NCBI GenBank assembly: GCA_963576565.1 | Contig: OY755038.1 | Span: 203,519,013-203,583,012, forward strand | Reading direction: 5' to 3' | Source of the DNA: Aspidapion aeneum | Lineage: Eukaryota > Arthropoda > Insecta > Coleoptera > Brentidae | DNA: 64,000 nt | Shown: positions 1 to 12,700 of the stretch, piece by piece | How the letters are laid out: every line of letters begins with the position of its first letter | Numbering within the stretch: position 1 is the first letter of the stretch | Notes under the pieces: model-generated | Databases searched by the model: none | The model's input: only the letters and a program-made list of their open reading frames with translations | Told to the model about the DNA's origin: nothing | Program-made: the position numbers and the translations under genes

Positions 1-580
1 CCATACGAGCTCCACCTCTCTTACGCCGGCCAACTCCTAAAGTGCATCCGCACACTACTGCACCAAGCCCGCGGACATGATTGGTTTGCACAATGCTTTC
101 AGCTCAGCTTGACTGTCTGAACAGATGCAGAGGCGTTTTCCTGTTTCTTTCCTAATTTTTTCCTCCTTTGTTACCGCCAGTATAGCGTAAACCTCTGCCT
201 GGAAGACTGTTGCATTGGATCCCAGCGAGTAGCTTTTTCCAATACCCTTGCTTTCCATGTACACTCCTGCACCGGTCGAATTCCGGTCTGTCAGCCTTGA
301 TACGTCTGTATAGCAGACCGTGGCATCGCTAAGGAATTCAACTCCGTCCTCCTTCCATGCATCCCTTGGCGGTATGGTTACATAGTATCTCCTTTTCTCC
401 CTTAACGGCTTCTCTGGCATCGCTAGCCTGTATGTCGATAAAGGAATTTCACAGTCGCGATCTCCGAATGTCCTTTGTGTCCACCGCTCCTTATCCACAC
501 GCCCGCGTCCCTTATCCTAAGGGATGCTGCCATCGCTTCCTGCTTTATCCAGGTGGACAGCGATGGGAGACCTGGCTGGA
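1..580 (-). pseudogene. LINE fragment: RNase H domain (decayed)
   Basis: The open stretch 55-498 on the minus strand contains YTDVS, then ATVFQAEVYAIL and ICSDSQAEL. This is the order of the D, E and D regions of the RNase H domain found at the C-terminal end of R1/Jockey/I-type LINE polymerases. The usual YTDGS is YTDVS here. Homology continues past the stop to position 1 (ELAGVREVELVW in another reading), and upstream in a different frame (WIKQEAMAASLRIRDAGVW near 500-560). At least one frameshift and stops are therefore present. It is a dead fragment that runs off the left edge of the window. The clade assignment is from memory of the family. Confidence 0.75.
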
Positions 581-835
581 GTATAAGTAAAACGTGTTTT
601 TCAAATACGTTAGAGCACAAATACTTTTCAAAAAATGGAAAAGTGAAGCACTCATAGCTTGCTTTGGAAAAAATATCATAAACAAATTTAAATTTGCAAA
701 CGAGAATTTTCAAGTGTGCATGCAAGTCTTTTGTCACGTGGACACACAGCTGCTGTATGGTGGACGCCATATTTGTTGTTTTATTATAGTTTGCGGTGTT
801 TTGCGTTTGTCGTGTAATTCTTTTTTCTGTGAAAA

Positions 836-913
836 ATGGGAAATAAAGTTACGTAAAACATGTGCGGTTTGTGGAAAAATCTCCGGGAGAAGTAAAGGAG
901 TGCCATTCCATAG
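836..913 (+). pseudogene. Possible first exon of a THAP-type zinc finger protein, with a frame break
   Basis: The frame containing 861-913 reads KTCAVCGKISGRSKGVPFHR and stops at a good splice donor (AG|GTTAGT at 914). Cys-x2-Cys followed some 15 residues later by FHR is how THAP DNA-binding domains begin. An ATG at 836 encodes MGNKVT but hits a stop one base out of register with the Cys frame, so a one-base indel separates the start from the domain. I could not find the rest of the domain (the C-x2-H half) downstream. It may be a pseudogene, a captured exon or chance. Confidence 0.35.
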
Positions 914-2569
914 GTTAGTACTTGTATTTTTCTTTATTTGTTCTATTTGTTAATAAAGATAGGAGTGGTTTATAGATGACATAAAACACTCTTCATGGTG
1001 TTCACAATAAATCACATATAAAACCATTATATTTAGAAAAACTACAATTTTAATCCACAATTTGATAAATTGAATAAACTAGTTTCTTGTGGTTCTGTTT
1101 CTTTAAAATAATCATACTCTTAATGGTTGCTATTTTTAAACTGTTTATGAAAATAAAATGGAAATAAGCAAATATTTTCGGGAAAAATCTAGCAAAAAAT
1201 AGCCAAAAATATGTTCAATGTCGCACGTATTACATTGGAATGTTTATTTTCGATATGAGTAACCAATTTCGTTATGTTGTCCGTTTTTCTAAATTGTGCA
1301 ATGCCCATGTACGCATTGCAAAGTGGTCTTAAATCTGGAAGATAAAGCCCAAAAGCTTAAAATTTGTTAAGAGAGTGATGTCTGGCCTGTATAATCTGAG
1401 CCTGATGAGTCTAATATTTTCCCAATTAAAAGAAATTGAAGAAAAAATAAATGGATCCATGACGGATCTGATATATCAGCCTTAAAAACAGTTATTTGTA
1501 AATATCTCAAAAACTAAAGCTCCTACGAAGTTTTTCGTTATAATACAAATTATTGAGCAAAATTTAATCTACTATATTCCGAAAAACGCATATTGATGCG
1601 ATACTCCGTTAAAAAGTTATCATTTAAAAAAAAATTAATTGTCAAAAAACTGTCATTAGCATTCATGGATTTTGGCCAAAATATAATCAGCTCGTTAAAG
1701 TGTCGAACACTATTTTACCTGAAAATTTTATCAAAATCGGTTTGACGGTTTTGGAGCTATCGTGTTACGGACTGACACACACATAGACAGACATCACGAC
1801 GATATTGCTAACATAGGTGAAAATACACCCAAACAATACATTTCCGGCGTTATCTAAAAAAAAAAAAATTTTGTAAAAAATAATATCTTTTCTAGCCATT
1901 ACTGTGCGGGCCAGGAAGGTAATAAGAAAGGCTCAGTAAACAAACTAATTTGAAGTTGATCTTAATCAGCTTGGTAATGAATGAAATACTAACAAAAGTT
2001 AAACTTCCTTGATGGGGATGACAGAAGATTTAATTATGCCTGACATTAAGGCCCACACAGCTGTTAAGCTTATTTATTAGAACCGAAACAAAAATAATGA
2101 AAATTGAAGAAAGTGGTGCAGACGCCCCTTAAAGAATTAGCAAAAAAACTTGTTAAAAAACAGAAAACTGAAGATTAGAAACAAAAAGCAGCAAATAAGA
2201 TATTGGAAGAGGCAAGCAGAAGACTTGATTATTGAGCCAGGAGTGAAGAGAAGTCTTGATAAATAAACATATTTATCAAACATAAATAAGCCATATTACA
2301 ACCAAGAATTGTTTAAAAAACTGAGCAATTCCATTATTCATACATTTCTTACCCTCATTTTCGTATGAGACTTTTAAAAAAAAAGTCCCTTGAAATCTCT
2401 TCTATTTCAAAACTCTTTTCTTTTTCTCTTTTTTATCGGAGAAAACTTGCTAGAGCCCTGTAAGCATAAATGTTTTCTTTATTTTTATAATTATAATTTT
2501 ATGAAATAAAAAATCCTTTACGTTGAGGAACGCGAGTGCACGAATATCAGTAAGATCAGCATAGATATA
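914..2569. other. No gene recognised; AT-rich repeat debris
   Basis: No supported coding region was found here. About 1450-1580 (TCTGATATATCAGCCTTAAA followed by a stretch ending in an ACAAATTATT motif) is a diverged copy of sequence also present at 25127-25270, so it is an interspersed repeat. The remainder is low-complexity AT-rich DNA. Confidence 0.5.
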
Positions 2570-3201
2570 CAGTGAAACCTCTCCTTGCGGACACCTCTAT
2601 TAAGCGGACACTCCCTTTAGGCGGACAAAATTGTTGGAACCAAGCTTTTCCCCAATTCTTTAGATGTAAAATTCACTTCTGTAACCGGACACTAATAACC
2701 GGACGCGGACAATTTTTTTTGTTTAAAAAATTCTAAAACCTCCCTTAACCGCGACGCGAACCACTGACAACGGGACGGAGCACTGCACGACATGAGCATA
2801 AATATTTTGTAGTATGTTGGCAACAATGCACCTCTTTCCGTTTTAATGCAGATACTAAACACTTGTACACTGTCGTATTTACAACATATTTTATTCGGCG
2901 GGACTGCTGTGTTTTATTTTTGTTGTTTAGTTGGGTAGTAATAGATCTCTCTGAAATGGCGTCTAGTAAAAAAATTCTTAGTTTACGTGAAAAAATGGAA
3001 GTTGTTAACGTTTCAAAGAAGGAACATCTATCAGCACAAAAGATCGCTGAAAAATGTAATATCGGAAGAACTCAAGCAGCGGAAATTGTTAATATGTAGA
3101 TATATATTAAAATTTTGCAGTTCTCTCTCATAAGCGGACACCTCCAATAAGCGGACAAAATCGACGAAATCGTAAGTGTCCGCTTATAGGAGGTTTTACT
3201 G
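2570..3201 (+). mobile_element. Internally deleted Tigger/pogo-like DNA transposon
   Basis: The element starts CAGTGAAACCTCTCC at 2570 and ends in the inverted counterpart GGAGGTTTTACTG at 3201. TA flanks it on both sides (2568-2569 and 3202-3203), the target duplication of Tc1/mariner/pogo elements. Both ends are full of the motif TAAGCGGACA in direct and inverted orientation. It is 632 bp against more than 2 kb for autonomous relatives, and only the start of a transposase remains (2956-3099). Confidence 0.8.
2956..3099 (+). pseudogene. N-terminal CENP-B/pogo-type helix-turn-helix of a Tigger transposase, truncated
   Basis: Starting at the ATG at 2956 the frame gives MASSKKILSLREKMEVV, then a run including SAQKIAEKCNIGRTQAAEIV. 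This is the helix-turn-helix segment (Psq/CENP-B N box) that opens pogo/Tigger transposases and recognises the terminal repeats. It stops after 47 residues. The second DNA-binding helix domain and the DDE catalytic domain are missing, so it is not a working transposase. The open frame can be extended upstream to 2863, but that part has no similarity I recognise. Confidence 0.75.
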
Positions 3202-3203
3202 TA

Positions 3204-3788
3204 TATGCTTTACTCTTTGATCAGCAGTAAGTGCACATAGAAAGAAACCTAGAGGTTGATGGAGGAATTTCCATTGGAGATAAGCACAACCTTTATAAAT
3301 TAGTCACCTGAATCTAGTGAAACCATGTTGTGACACAAATGTGACAAATTAGCAAGATGATAGGTGTCGTCGGTACCAAACGAGAAAAACACAAGTCACC
3401 TTTTTCTAAACAAAGAATTTGATCGGCTTGGATACCAAAATTGGCAACTTCATAATACTTTTTGTTTTTGTCAAAATTTACGTGCAGGATGAGTTTTTGG
3501 TAAGTTTTTTTGTATAAACTTTTATATTTTTCACAAATTATTGAGCTTTTATTTCCTTTAATATATCTATGAAAAATTAAGGGACATCTAAAGGAATTTC
3601 TATGCTTTTGGTTTTTGTAGTATGTATGATGAGTAAAATTGATGTATAGATTTGTATCAGTTTTGTGCTAATGACTAATGAATTTTTTTCGTAGTTTTGT
3701 GTTCATTATTTGAATTTTGTTTTAGTTTGTAATGAGAATCCTAGAACGTTTCAAAATTTTTCTGGTGATTTTGATATTTGGTTCGACC
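3204..3788. other. Upstream region of the histone-like gene; no coding evidence
   Basis: AT-rich sequence between the Tigger remnant and the first plausible start codon of the histone-like gene. No clear TATA box or upstream exon could be assigned. A short ATG followed by GTAAGT near 3489-3500 looks like a splice donor, but its phase does not join to the H15 exon. Confidence 0.4.
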
Positions 3789-6700
3789 ATGAAGCGAGTT
3801 GGTAAGGAACCACGCTATTGCCGAATGTTATGGAGGCCATTGCCAACCTCAAAGATAGAGCTGGTTCTACTCAAAAGAAAATCATTGAACATGTAAGCTT
3901 TTATTTTTATTAATAATAATGCGAATCTAATTATCTCATTTATTATCTCGTTATTGGATATTTATCAGTACGAGCGTAGATGTCAATTTAGCATTACAAA
4001 TTACATAGATTTTACTTGGAAAGGTTCCTAATAAAATATGATCTCTACAGAAAATACAAGTGAAAAACTTCAAACAAACTGTAAAAATCTCTAAAAAAAC
4101 TCTTAGTTAAAAGTTAGTCTAATTTGGCTTAGGGTATGTTAATTTAAGTTAACATGGGCGGTCCCATACTTTTAAAATTGGAGGGGTAATTTAGATTTTT
4201 ATTTTTTGCTCACGTCATGCGTAACGTCATCTAGAAGGGCCAACTAATATTTTTTTAATTTTAGGTATCTCGCGCTTATAAAAGAAGCAAAGACCCCGTT
4301 AGAAATATGACAGTCCAGATCAGACGCGCCTTAAAACATGGACTAAATTCTGGTTTGATCAAACAACGTAGTGGAAAATACCTGCTTGGTCTGGATAACA
4401 AAGACTACTCCGTTTTCAAGAAATTCCGAAAAGTGTCTGATCCACTTTCAGGTAAAACTTTGCTTTTATTTAGACAGGTTGAAGAAAAAAAAGGAAAGTA
4501 GATATGTAGTCTTATTAAACAAAAAAACAAATAGTTATCTTCCCAATTAGCTATATGAACCACTCATTTAAACAGAAAAATAGTGTTATCTTCTTCTTAC
4601 AGCCACCACAAAAATAAATTTGTAAATTGAATTTCGCTGTCTACTGCTGTTCTCTAGTTGTAGACCAGTCAAATTACACTTTGAAAAAAAAAATTATTCA
4701 AAAAGATTTAATTTTTGTCATAATGTATATGTTAACTCGCGGATAGAAAAACGTTAAAAGCAATGAATGGACTGTAAATATTTTAAATTAATGATATCGC
4801 GAGCAAACATAAAGATATTGATATGATTTTACGAAATAATCAAAATGTCCATAGGTAAAATGGTTGAAACCACACAACGGTAATCAAAGACAAGCACTCA
4901 CCTCCTTTGCTTCAAGTTATCCTCGTTCCCAGGGGCCCCCGATTGGATCTAATGATGTCACCACGTAGCTGAAGGGTTGAAGTTTCCAGTTCTATGCTTC
5001 AGCTACGTGGTGACATCATTAGATCCAATCGGGGGCCCCTGGGAACGAGGATAACTTGAAGCAAAGGAGGTGAGTGCTTGTCTTTGATTACCGTTGTGTG
5101 GTTTCAACCATTTTACCTATGGACATTTTGATTATTTCGTAAAATCATATCAATATCTTTATGTTTGCTCGCGATATCATTAATTTAAAATATTTACAGT
5201 CCATTCATTGCTTTTAACGTTTTTCTATCCGCGAGTTAACATAAGTGTTCCGTTCGAGCCGAATTATTTTTAAATAATAAATCCATACGACGGTATTAAT
5301 AAAATTGCAAGTCGAATAATAACAGGGCGGTTCAAGGCCGCATCGTCGAGAGAGAAAGTCGGCGGCGCAGTACGTGTTTTTGGTCCGCTGCCATAGTAAC
5401 GGGTCTACTCCGCGTGGTGTAAACAAAACGAGTAGGATCAAAACAAAACAAAACAAAAGTTCAGTGGTGTATCATATCATTTCGATATTTAAAACAATTT
5501 TTATCAATTGGCGATAAATTAGTGCATATTTTCGACAATTCGTCATTTTTCTATTTCAGAAGCATTAATTTAGCGTTAATTGTATATTTACCGACAATTT
5601 CGTCATTTCAAAGGTAAAATCATGTCTGTCAAAAAAGCCGTACAAAAACGCAAGGGTTTTTTATCTGCGATCACCGAGTGTTATGTGTTGTCGCAGACTG
5701 CGGAAAAAGATGAAAGAGCGAGAAACGAGTTTCAAGTGAGGTATGCCGATTTGGATGAAACCTTCGATAAATGCATGCTGGCACATAATGACGTCATTAT
5801 GTTGCTAGACGACTCGGACGATGAGGAATTTAAAACGCAGGATGCGATCCTTTCAGAAGCTCGTAAATATTTTTATGCGTGTAAGGGGGTTTACTCTAAA
5901 ATATTTCCGGTTGAGGCCCCATCTTTTTCGGGATCATATGTTCGACAAAACGAATACGAAACTCCAAAACTCAAAGAGTTAGGTATTCCCATATTTCGAG
6001 GTGATAAAAAATTATGGCCAAGCTTTTTCGATCTTTTTAATAACATTATAGATCAAAATCAAAGTCTAAGTAACGTTCGAAAACTTCAATATTTATTTTC
6101 ATATCTCGAGGATGAGCCTTTAAAATTGATATCAGGGATTAGCTTATCTGATCAAAATTATAAAATTGCTTATGACAAATTAGTCAATAGATATCAAAAC
6201 AAGCGAGATCTCGCAAATGATGCTTTAAGCTCAATTATGAACTCCACCTTAAAAAACGAGTCAGCCAAAGAATTGCGTAATTTAATTGACACCTTTTCTG
6301 AATCCCTAGAAATTTTAAAATCACTTAGCTTTGACGTTGACAGTTGGGATTTTATTATTTTTTTCATTTTATTAGAAAAATTGGATATTCCAACGCGTTC
6401 AAATTTCGAAATGAGTCACGCCAATACTAATACCGAAATTCCCACTTTTCAGTCACTTTTTCAATTTCTAGAAAAAAGATGTAAAGTTTTGGAATCACTT
6501 CCTCAATCAACAGCACCCAAAAAGGTGCCTATCTATCAAAAATCAAATTCTATGCAAAATCAGTCTGGGCAAAAGCCTACCTATCAAAATTCAAATTCTA
6601 TGCGAAATCAGTTTGGGCAAAAGCCTACCTATAAATCATCCAACTCGCCTTTTATAGGACTGGCTGGCACCTCAACTAATTCGAGTACGGGAATAAAATG

Positions 6701-9700
6701 TTTCCGATGTAATCAAGGTCACGTGCTTTCGAAATGTCAAACATTTCTTGATCTCTCACCTATCGATCGCCTATCTTTCGTCAAACAGAAAAAATTATGT
6801 TTAGCGTGTTTTCATCCCTTGCATAATGTAGATACGTGCAAATCAAAATATTCATGCAGGACTTGCAATAGTAAAAGGCACCACACTTTAACTCATATCT
6901 TAGAAACTAATCAAGAGTCTGGAAGCCAAGATACTAGTCCTGTCATTCACACACCACCTGTCAATAATCTTCATGTGTCATTGAATGCCTCAGGACCTTC
7001 AGGTACCTTTCTTTTATGCACCGCCATAATAGATGTTATGGACGGTTGCGGAAATTTTCAACCTGTAAGGGCACTGCTTGATTCTGGATCACAGACTGGA
7101 TTCATCAGTGAAAAGTGTATTCAGCGTCTTAATCTTCCTAGGCGAAGTTACACCACTGAAATATTCGGATTAAATCAGATGTCTTCTTTTACTTCCAAAG
7201 GGCTCGTTCAATGTCACATTAAGCCACAAGGACAAGTCACTCCTTTACTTAATTTCGAAGCAATTGTTGTTCCACAACTATGTTCCAATATGCCTACATT
7301 CTCCTTGAACGATAATCAGTGGAAACACTTGGGAAACCTTAAACTTGCCGACCCATCTTATTTCAAATCTAGACCTGTGGACCTGGTTATTGGTTGCGAG
7401 CTATTCGCACAGATTTTCAAGGAGGGCAGGGTTCTTGGACAGGTAGGGCAGCCTTCAGCCCTTGAAACTATCTTTGGCTGGGTCGTCATGGGAAAGGTTG
7501 ACGGAGTAGGTGGTCTTACGGAGCGAACCAGTTGTTTTTTAACGAGTCATTCACCTCCTTTAGAGGTCATTCTCCCTAGGTTTTGGGAAATCGAACATTT
7601 GCCTAAAAAACAAATCTTATCAAAGGAAGAAAAACAGGCAGAATCAATTTTTACTGCTAGTGTATTACGGCAACCGAGCGGTAGATTCATGGTAGATCTT
7701 CCGTTTAAAGATAAAATAAACCCTGACCTAGGAAATACTTATCCGCAAGCTTATCGTAGATTTTTACTTCTAGAAAATAGATTAATCAAAATTCCTGATT
7801 TGTACACTGCCTATTCAAATTTCATGCAAGACTATATCGATTCTAATCATATGAGTTTAGTTTTATCTAGTCAACCAAAGGTCGACGTATCGTGTTTTTT
7901 AGCACACCATTGCGTATTAAAGCCGGAAAGCTTGAGTACAAAATTAAGGGTAGTCTGGGATTGTTCAGCAGTCACCCCAAAAAATATTAGTCTCAATGAC
8001 ACATTGTTATCTGGACCGAAACTTCAAAAAGATATTGCTTCTTTACTCCTTACATTTCGTCTTAATCCTATTGCCTACATTGCTGATATCAAACAGATGT
8101 TCCGTCAAGTCCTTATCAATCCTTATCACCGTCCTTATCAAAGGATATTGTGGAGGTTTTCTCCACAGGACCCACTTTCAGTGTGGGAACTTTCTACTGT
8201 CACTTTTGGCATGACATGCTCGCCTTTTCTAGCCATGCGTACCTTAAATGAGCTGGCAGAGAGAGAAAAGGAACGTTTTCCTATGGCTAGTACTGTTCTA
8301 AAAACGTCAATCTATATCGACGATATCTTGGGAACTAGCCCTTCGCTTTCTGAAGCTCTCTCCCTTCAAACAGAACTCAATGATTTGTTGAAGTCGGGAG
8401 GATTTGAACTTAAAAAATGGGCAAGCAATTGTCCTGAGTTATTGGCAACATTGCCAGAGTCCGATCGTCAAATGCCTCTCTCTTTCGACAAGGAGGAACC
8501 CCACTTTATCAAAGTTTTAGGACTTCAATGGCATCCAAAAAACGACATTTTTTCTTATCAATGCCGAATGAAGGACAAACCCCCAACCAAACGTTCTATT
8601 TTATCTATCATAGGAACAATCTTCGATCCTTTAGGTTTTCTTTGTCCCTTGTTGCTACAAGCAAAATTTATTTTGCAACAGTTGTGGATATCGAAAGTAG
8701 GCTGGGACGAAGAACCAGATTCTTCTATCATCGACTCTTGGAACAAACTTCGTTCTGAATTCCCGCTTCTTTCCAATTTTCAATTACCCCGACAAATCAA
8801 ACTGTCAAAAACCAATACCTGTCAAATCATCGGCTTCTGTGACGCTTCAATTCGAGGCTACGCAGGCGTCGTATATTTTCGTGTAGAAGAGGAAAACAAT
8901 ATATCTGTTTCTCTCATATCTGCAAAATCTAGGGTCGCGCCTATAAAGTCACAAACTTTGGCTAGGCTAGAACTCCTAGGCGCATTTCTTTTAAGCGAAT
9001 TAATTGACTTCGTTTTATCTAGCTATGAAGGAAAAATAACTTTTACAAATATCGTTACTTTCTGCGATTCGCAAGTCGTATTGCACTGGCTTTCATCCCC
9101 TCCTAATCGCTGGCAAACCTTTGTTGGAAATCGCGTCAGTAGAATCCAAGAAATCATTCCCTCAAACTCGTGGCGCTACATTCCTTCTGCTTTGAATGCA
9201 GCCGATATTGCGTCACGAGGGGCCACCCCTTCACAGCTCATGTCACATGACATGTGGTGGAACGCACCGTCGTTTTTGCGGTCTCCCGAAAACGAATGGC
9301 CCGATTTTCATAAATCAAAAATGCCGATTGATTTCGGAGATATTAATCTGGAGGAAAAGCCAAAAGTCTGTTGCAATGCGATAATTGATGTCAACTTCTT
9401 AGATCAGCTTCTTATCAAATATTCATCTATATCCAAAATTCAACGTATCATTTGTTATGTCCTTCGAATAGTTAACTTTTTTCAAAACCATTCCTATCAA
9501 AAACCCACTAAGCCGCCGGACCAAAAAGTTATTTTTGAGAATATTGTTTTTCCTACCACCGGTGAGATGCAAAGTGCGTTACACCTTCTTATCAAACGCG
9601 TTCAAGGTTCTTGTTTTTCTGAGCTTTTTTCTGCGTTATCTAAGGATAAACCAATACCGAAACCTTTGCGAAAACTTTCACCTTTTCTTGATGAGAATAA

Positions 9701-12700
9701 TATCATTAGAGTCGGTGGCAGATTACAAAAATCTGACCTTTTGTCTTATTCTGCAAAACACCCCGTCTTACTTTCGAGTGACCATCGTTTAACTACACTT
9801 CTTATCGAGTCCGCTCATCGACAATATCTTCATCCTGGGTTTAAAACATTACATAATCTGCTTTTACAGCAATTTTGGATATTATCTGCCAGACGGGCAA
9901 TTCAAAGAACCATATCCAAGTGCTTGCAGTGTTTTAGAATCAACCCTAAACCCTATAGACCGCCCATAATGAGTTCACTTCCCGCTCATCGAATCAATCA
10001 GCTTAAACCTTTTTCGAGTGTAGCTATCGACTTTTGTGGACCTTTCTTTGTGATTCCTCATCGTTACCGTGGTTGTAGAGCTTTCAAATCGTATGTCTGT
10101 GTGTTTGTCTGTACGGCCACACATTGCGTGCATTTGGAATTAACCATGGAACTGTCCACCGAAGGGTTCGTAGGTGCATTCCATCGATTCATTTCTAGAC
10201 GTGGAAGCGTGACGCAATGCTGGTCAGATCAAGGCAGTAATTTTATAGGGTTTCGTAACCAATTACTGGATTACGCAAGAAGTGCTGCCACCAGACTTTC
10301 TATTCGTTGGCATCTGGGACCTCCTCTCAGTCCACATTTCAATGGCCTGGCAGAAGCTGGCGTCAAAAGTTTTAAAACTCACTTTGTTGGAGTTGTCGGC
10401 GACCAGAAGTTGTCTATCATGGAGATGTCCACCCTTACCTGTCGCATAGAAGCCGTACTTAATAGTCGCCCTTTATCTCCTGCCTCTTCAGACCCACACG
10501 ATCTTCAACCTCTTACCCCTGGGCATTTTTTGACACTTGAACCCCTTAACTCTGAAATTCCGGAGTCAGATTTGTCCGAGGTTCCCCTAAATCGGCTCTC
10601 GAGATGGCAACTAATCCAAAAACTACATAATGATTTTTGGAAACGGTATTCTATAGAGTATTTGCATACGCTACAACAGCGACACAAGTGGGCTGATTTG
10701 TCCCCAAATATCAAATTAAATGATTTGGTTATCATAACAAGTGATCACATTCAAACGCCTTTGAAATGGCCGGTCGGTCGGGTCATCGAACTGCATCCCG
10801 GCGGGGACGGTCAGGTGCGTGTTGCGACGGTAAAAACGGTTACCGGTGTTTATAAGCGGCCAGTTGTAAAACTGTGCCTCTTGCCAAATTAAAAGTAATT
10901 TTAATTTTCTACCTTTTACCGGGTATTACAATAGGTTTTTTATTTTTAATTTTTTTTTTTGAATTTTTTGTTTGTTTGTTTTGCCTTTTTTCGGGATTTC
11001 GTTATCTCTAAATAAACTTACGATACTTATCTATTTTCATTCATTTATATTTATCGGTCGATTCTTTTTCTTATATCTATATCTGTCCGGTTGAGATTCT
11101 AAATTTGTGTGTTTTGGAGGGCAGTTATGTTAGCTCCCGCTAAATTTCGCGGTTGTTTATATATATTTTTAAAAACACACAACTGTATGAAAAGCAAAGC
11201 GCATTCCGCGTATTTGGACATGCGCACCAACAACCAGAGAGATCATTGTCAATCGCCAAGAGAAAAAGGCGTGTTAATTTCGTTCTCCAACTATTTTCAA
11301 ATATCTACACCTGAAAGTGCTCGAATTTTGTGTACTGAAGCATAGAACTAGAAACTCCAACCCTTCAGCTACGTGGTGACATCATTAGATCCGATCGGGG
11401 GCCCCTGGGAACGAGGATAACTTGAAGCAAAGGAGGTGAGTGCTTGTCTTTGATTACCGTTGTGTGATATCAATATTTTACCTATGGACATTTTGATTAT
11501 TTCGTAATTTCATATCAATCTTTATGTTTGCTCGCGATATCATTAATTAATAATATTTACAGTCCATTCATTGCCTTTAACGTTTTTCTATCCGCGAGTT
11601 AACATAAGTGGTTTTTTTTTTTTTTTTTTGGCGATTGACAATGATCTCTCTGGTTGTTGGTGCGCATGTCCAAATACGCGGAATGCGCTTTGCTTTTCAT
11701 ACAGTTGTGTGTTTTTAAAAATATATATAAACAACCGCGAAATTTAGCGGGAGCTAACATGTATATATGTACATTAATATTCCAAAAGCAAGGCAGGTAG
11801 CCTAATTTTTTTATTTATAATAATAACCATTTTTTGTTCGGAGAAATAAGTAATATAGTTCAGTTAAAATATGTTTTAAAACTTATAAAATAACTACAAG
11901 AACTGAAAATAATATTGTGACAATTTTTTTAAAAGTTTTTTCCTTTTTTGGACATGTTTTTAAATAACGACTATTATTATTTTTTTATTTCGCCAGAAAG
12001 TAATTCTCAGTGCCAAGGGCGCACCCAGGGGGGGGGGGGGCCCGGGGTCCGGGCCCCCCCCAAGCCCTAGATTTTTAATATATTTTCCACATATTTGATG
12101 ATAAAACATGAAAAATACCTTAAAATTTGACATCAGGAGGCTTCGGGCCCCTCCCAAGCCCAAGCTGTGGCGTAGTTGCGAAAAGACATGACGACCTTTT
12201 TTTTTTTTTTTTGGCCGCCACTTTTTTGAGGGCTCGCTTTGTAGCTGTCGGGGCCCCCCCCCAAGACACATTCCTGGGTGCGCCACTGCTCAGTGCTAAA
12301 AACTGAGTACCAGAAAGTGTTTTTGAGCGGAAAAAACAAATATCTTAGAAACTTCTTAATTTTTTTGTTTGTAACATATTGTAGACATTTAGCACCCAAA
12401 GAGTTCTACTTCTACCAAGTTTTTTTATACTGACATTATTTTTTCAAAAATAATAAACAAAAAATAAAAAAAACGGATTTTTAAGTTTTTTTTTGAACAT
12501 TTTGAGGTTATGTAAAAAATGACATTTACAAAAGTTTTAGATATTTTAATAGCCTATGACTTTTCTGTATGTCACTTTTTTCTTCGACGTCAACTTTTGC
12601 GGGAAATCGCAATTTGCCCCTTTTTACCCTCCCAAAACTAACTCGCAACGCCCCTGCACACGCATTTATTTCTTTAACTTTATTTTTCGCCGCTCTACAA

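Larger units (their letters stand above)
4730..11759 (+). mobile_element. BEL/Pao LTR retrotransposon with rearranged, palindromic LTRs
   Basis: The internal coding region is intact (5580-10892). The left end is a palindrome of the LTR 3' half. The right end is a full LTR (11128-11604) followed by a short spacer and an inverted copy of the LTR start. The same hexamer TGTATA lies directly outside both ends (4724-4729 and 11760-11765), so the rearranged structure as a whole behaves like an inserted unit. It lies in the sense orientation within intron 2 of the histone-like gene. Confidence 0.8.

Noticed and set aside
4307..4501. A self-contained 64-residue gene
   Set aside because: It is the second half of an H15 domain. 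Its first half lies on exon 3830-3892 with a phase-0 intron, and the last 16 residues are read into the next intron.
5580..10892. An endogenous retrovirus with an envelope gene
   Set aside because: The frame ends with the DUF5641-type tail typical of BEL elements, and no membrane-protein frame lies between it and the 3' LTR.
4730..11759. Simple nested insertion of a BEL element into an older inverted solo LTR
   Set aside because: It would explain the TGTATA flanks. However, the 5' LTR lacks its first half, and palindrome arms are identical within each end while differing between ends, which needs extra deletion and homogenisation. Kept only as an alternative.
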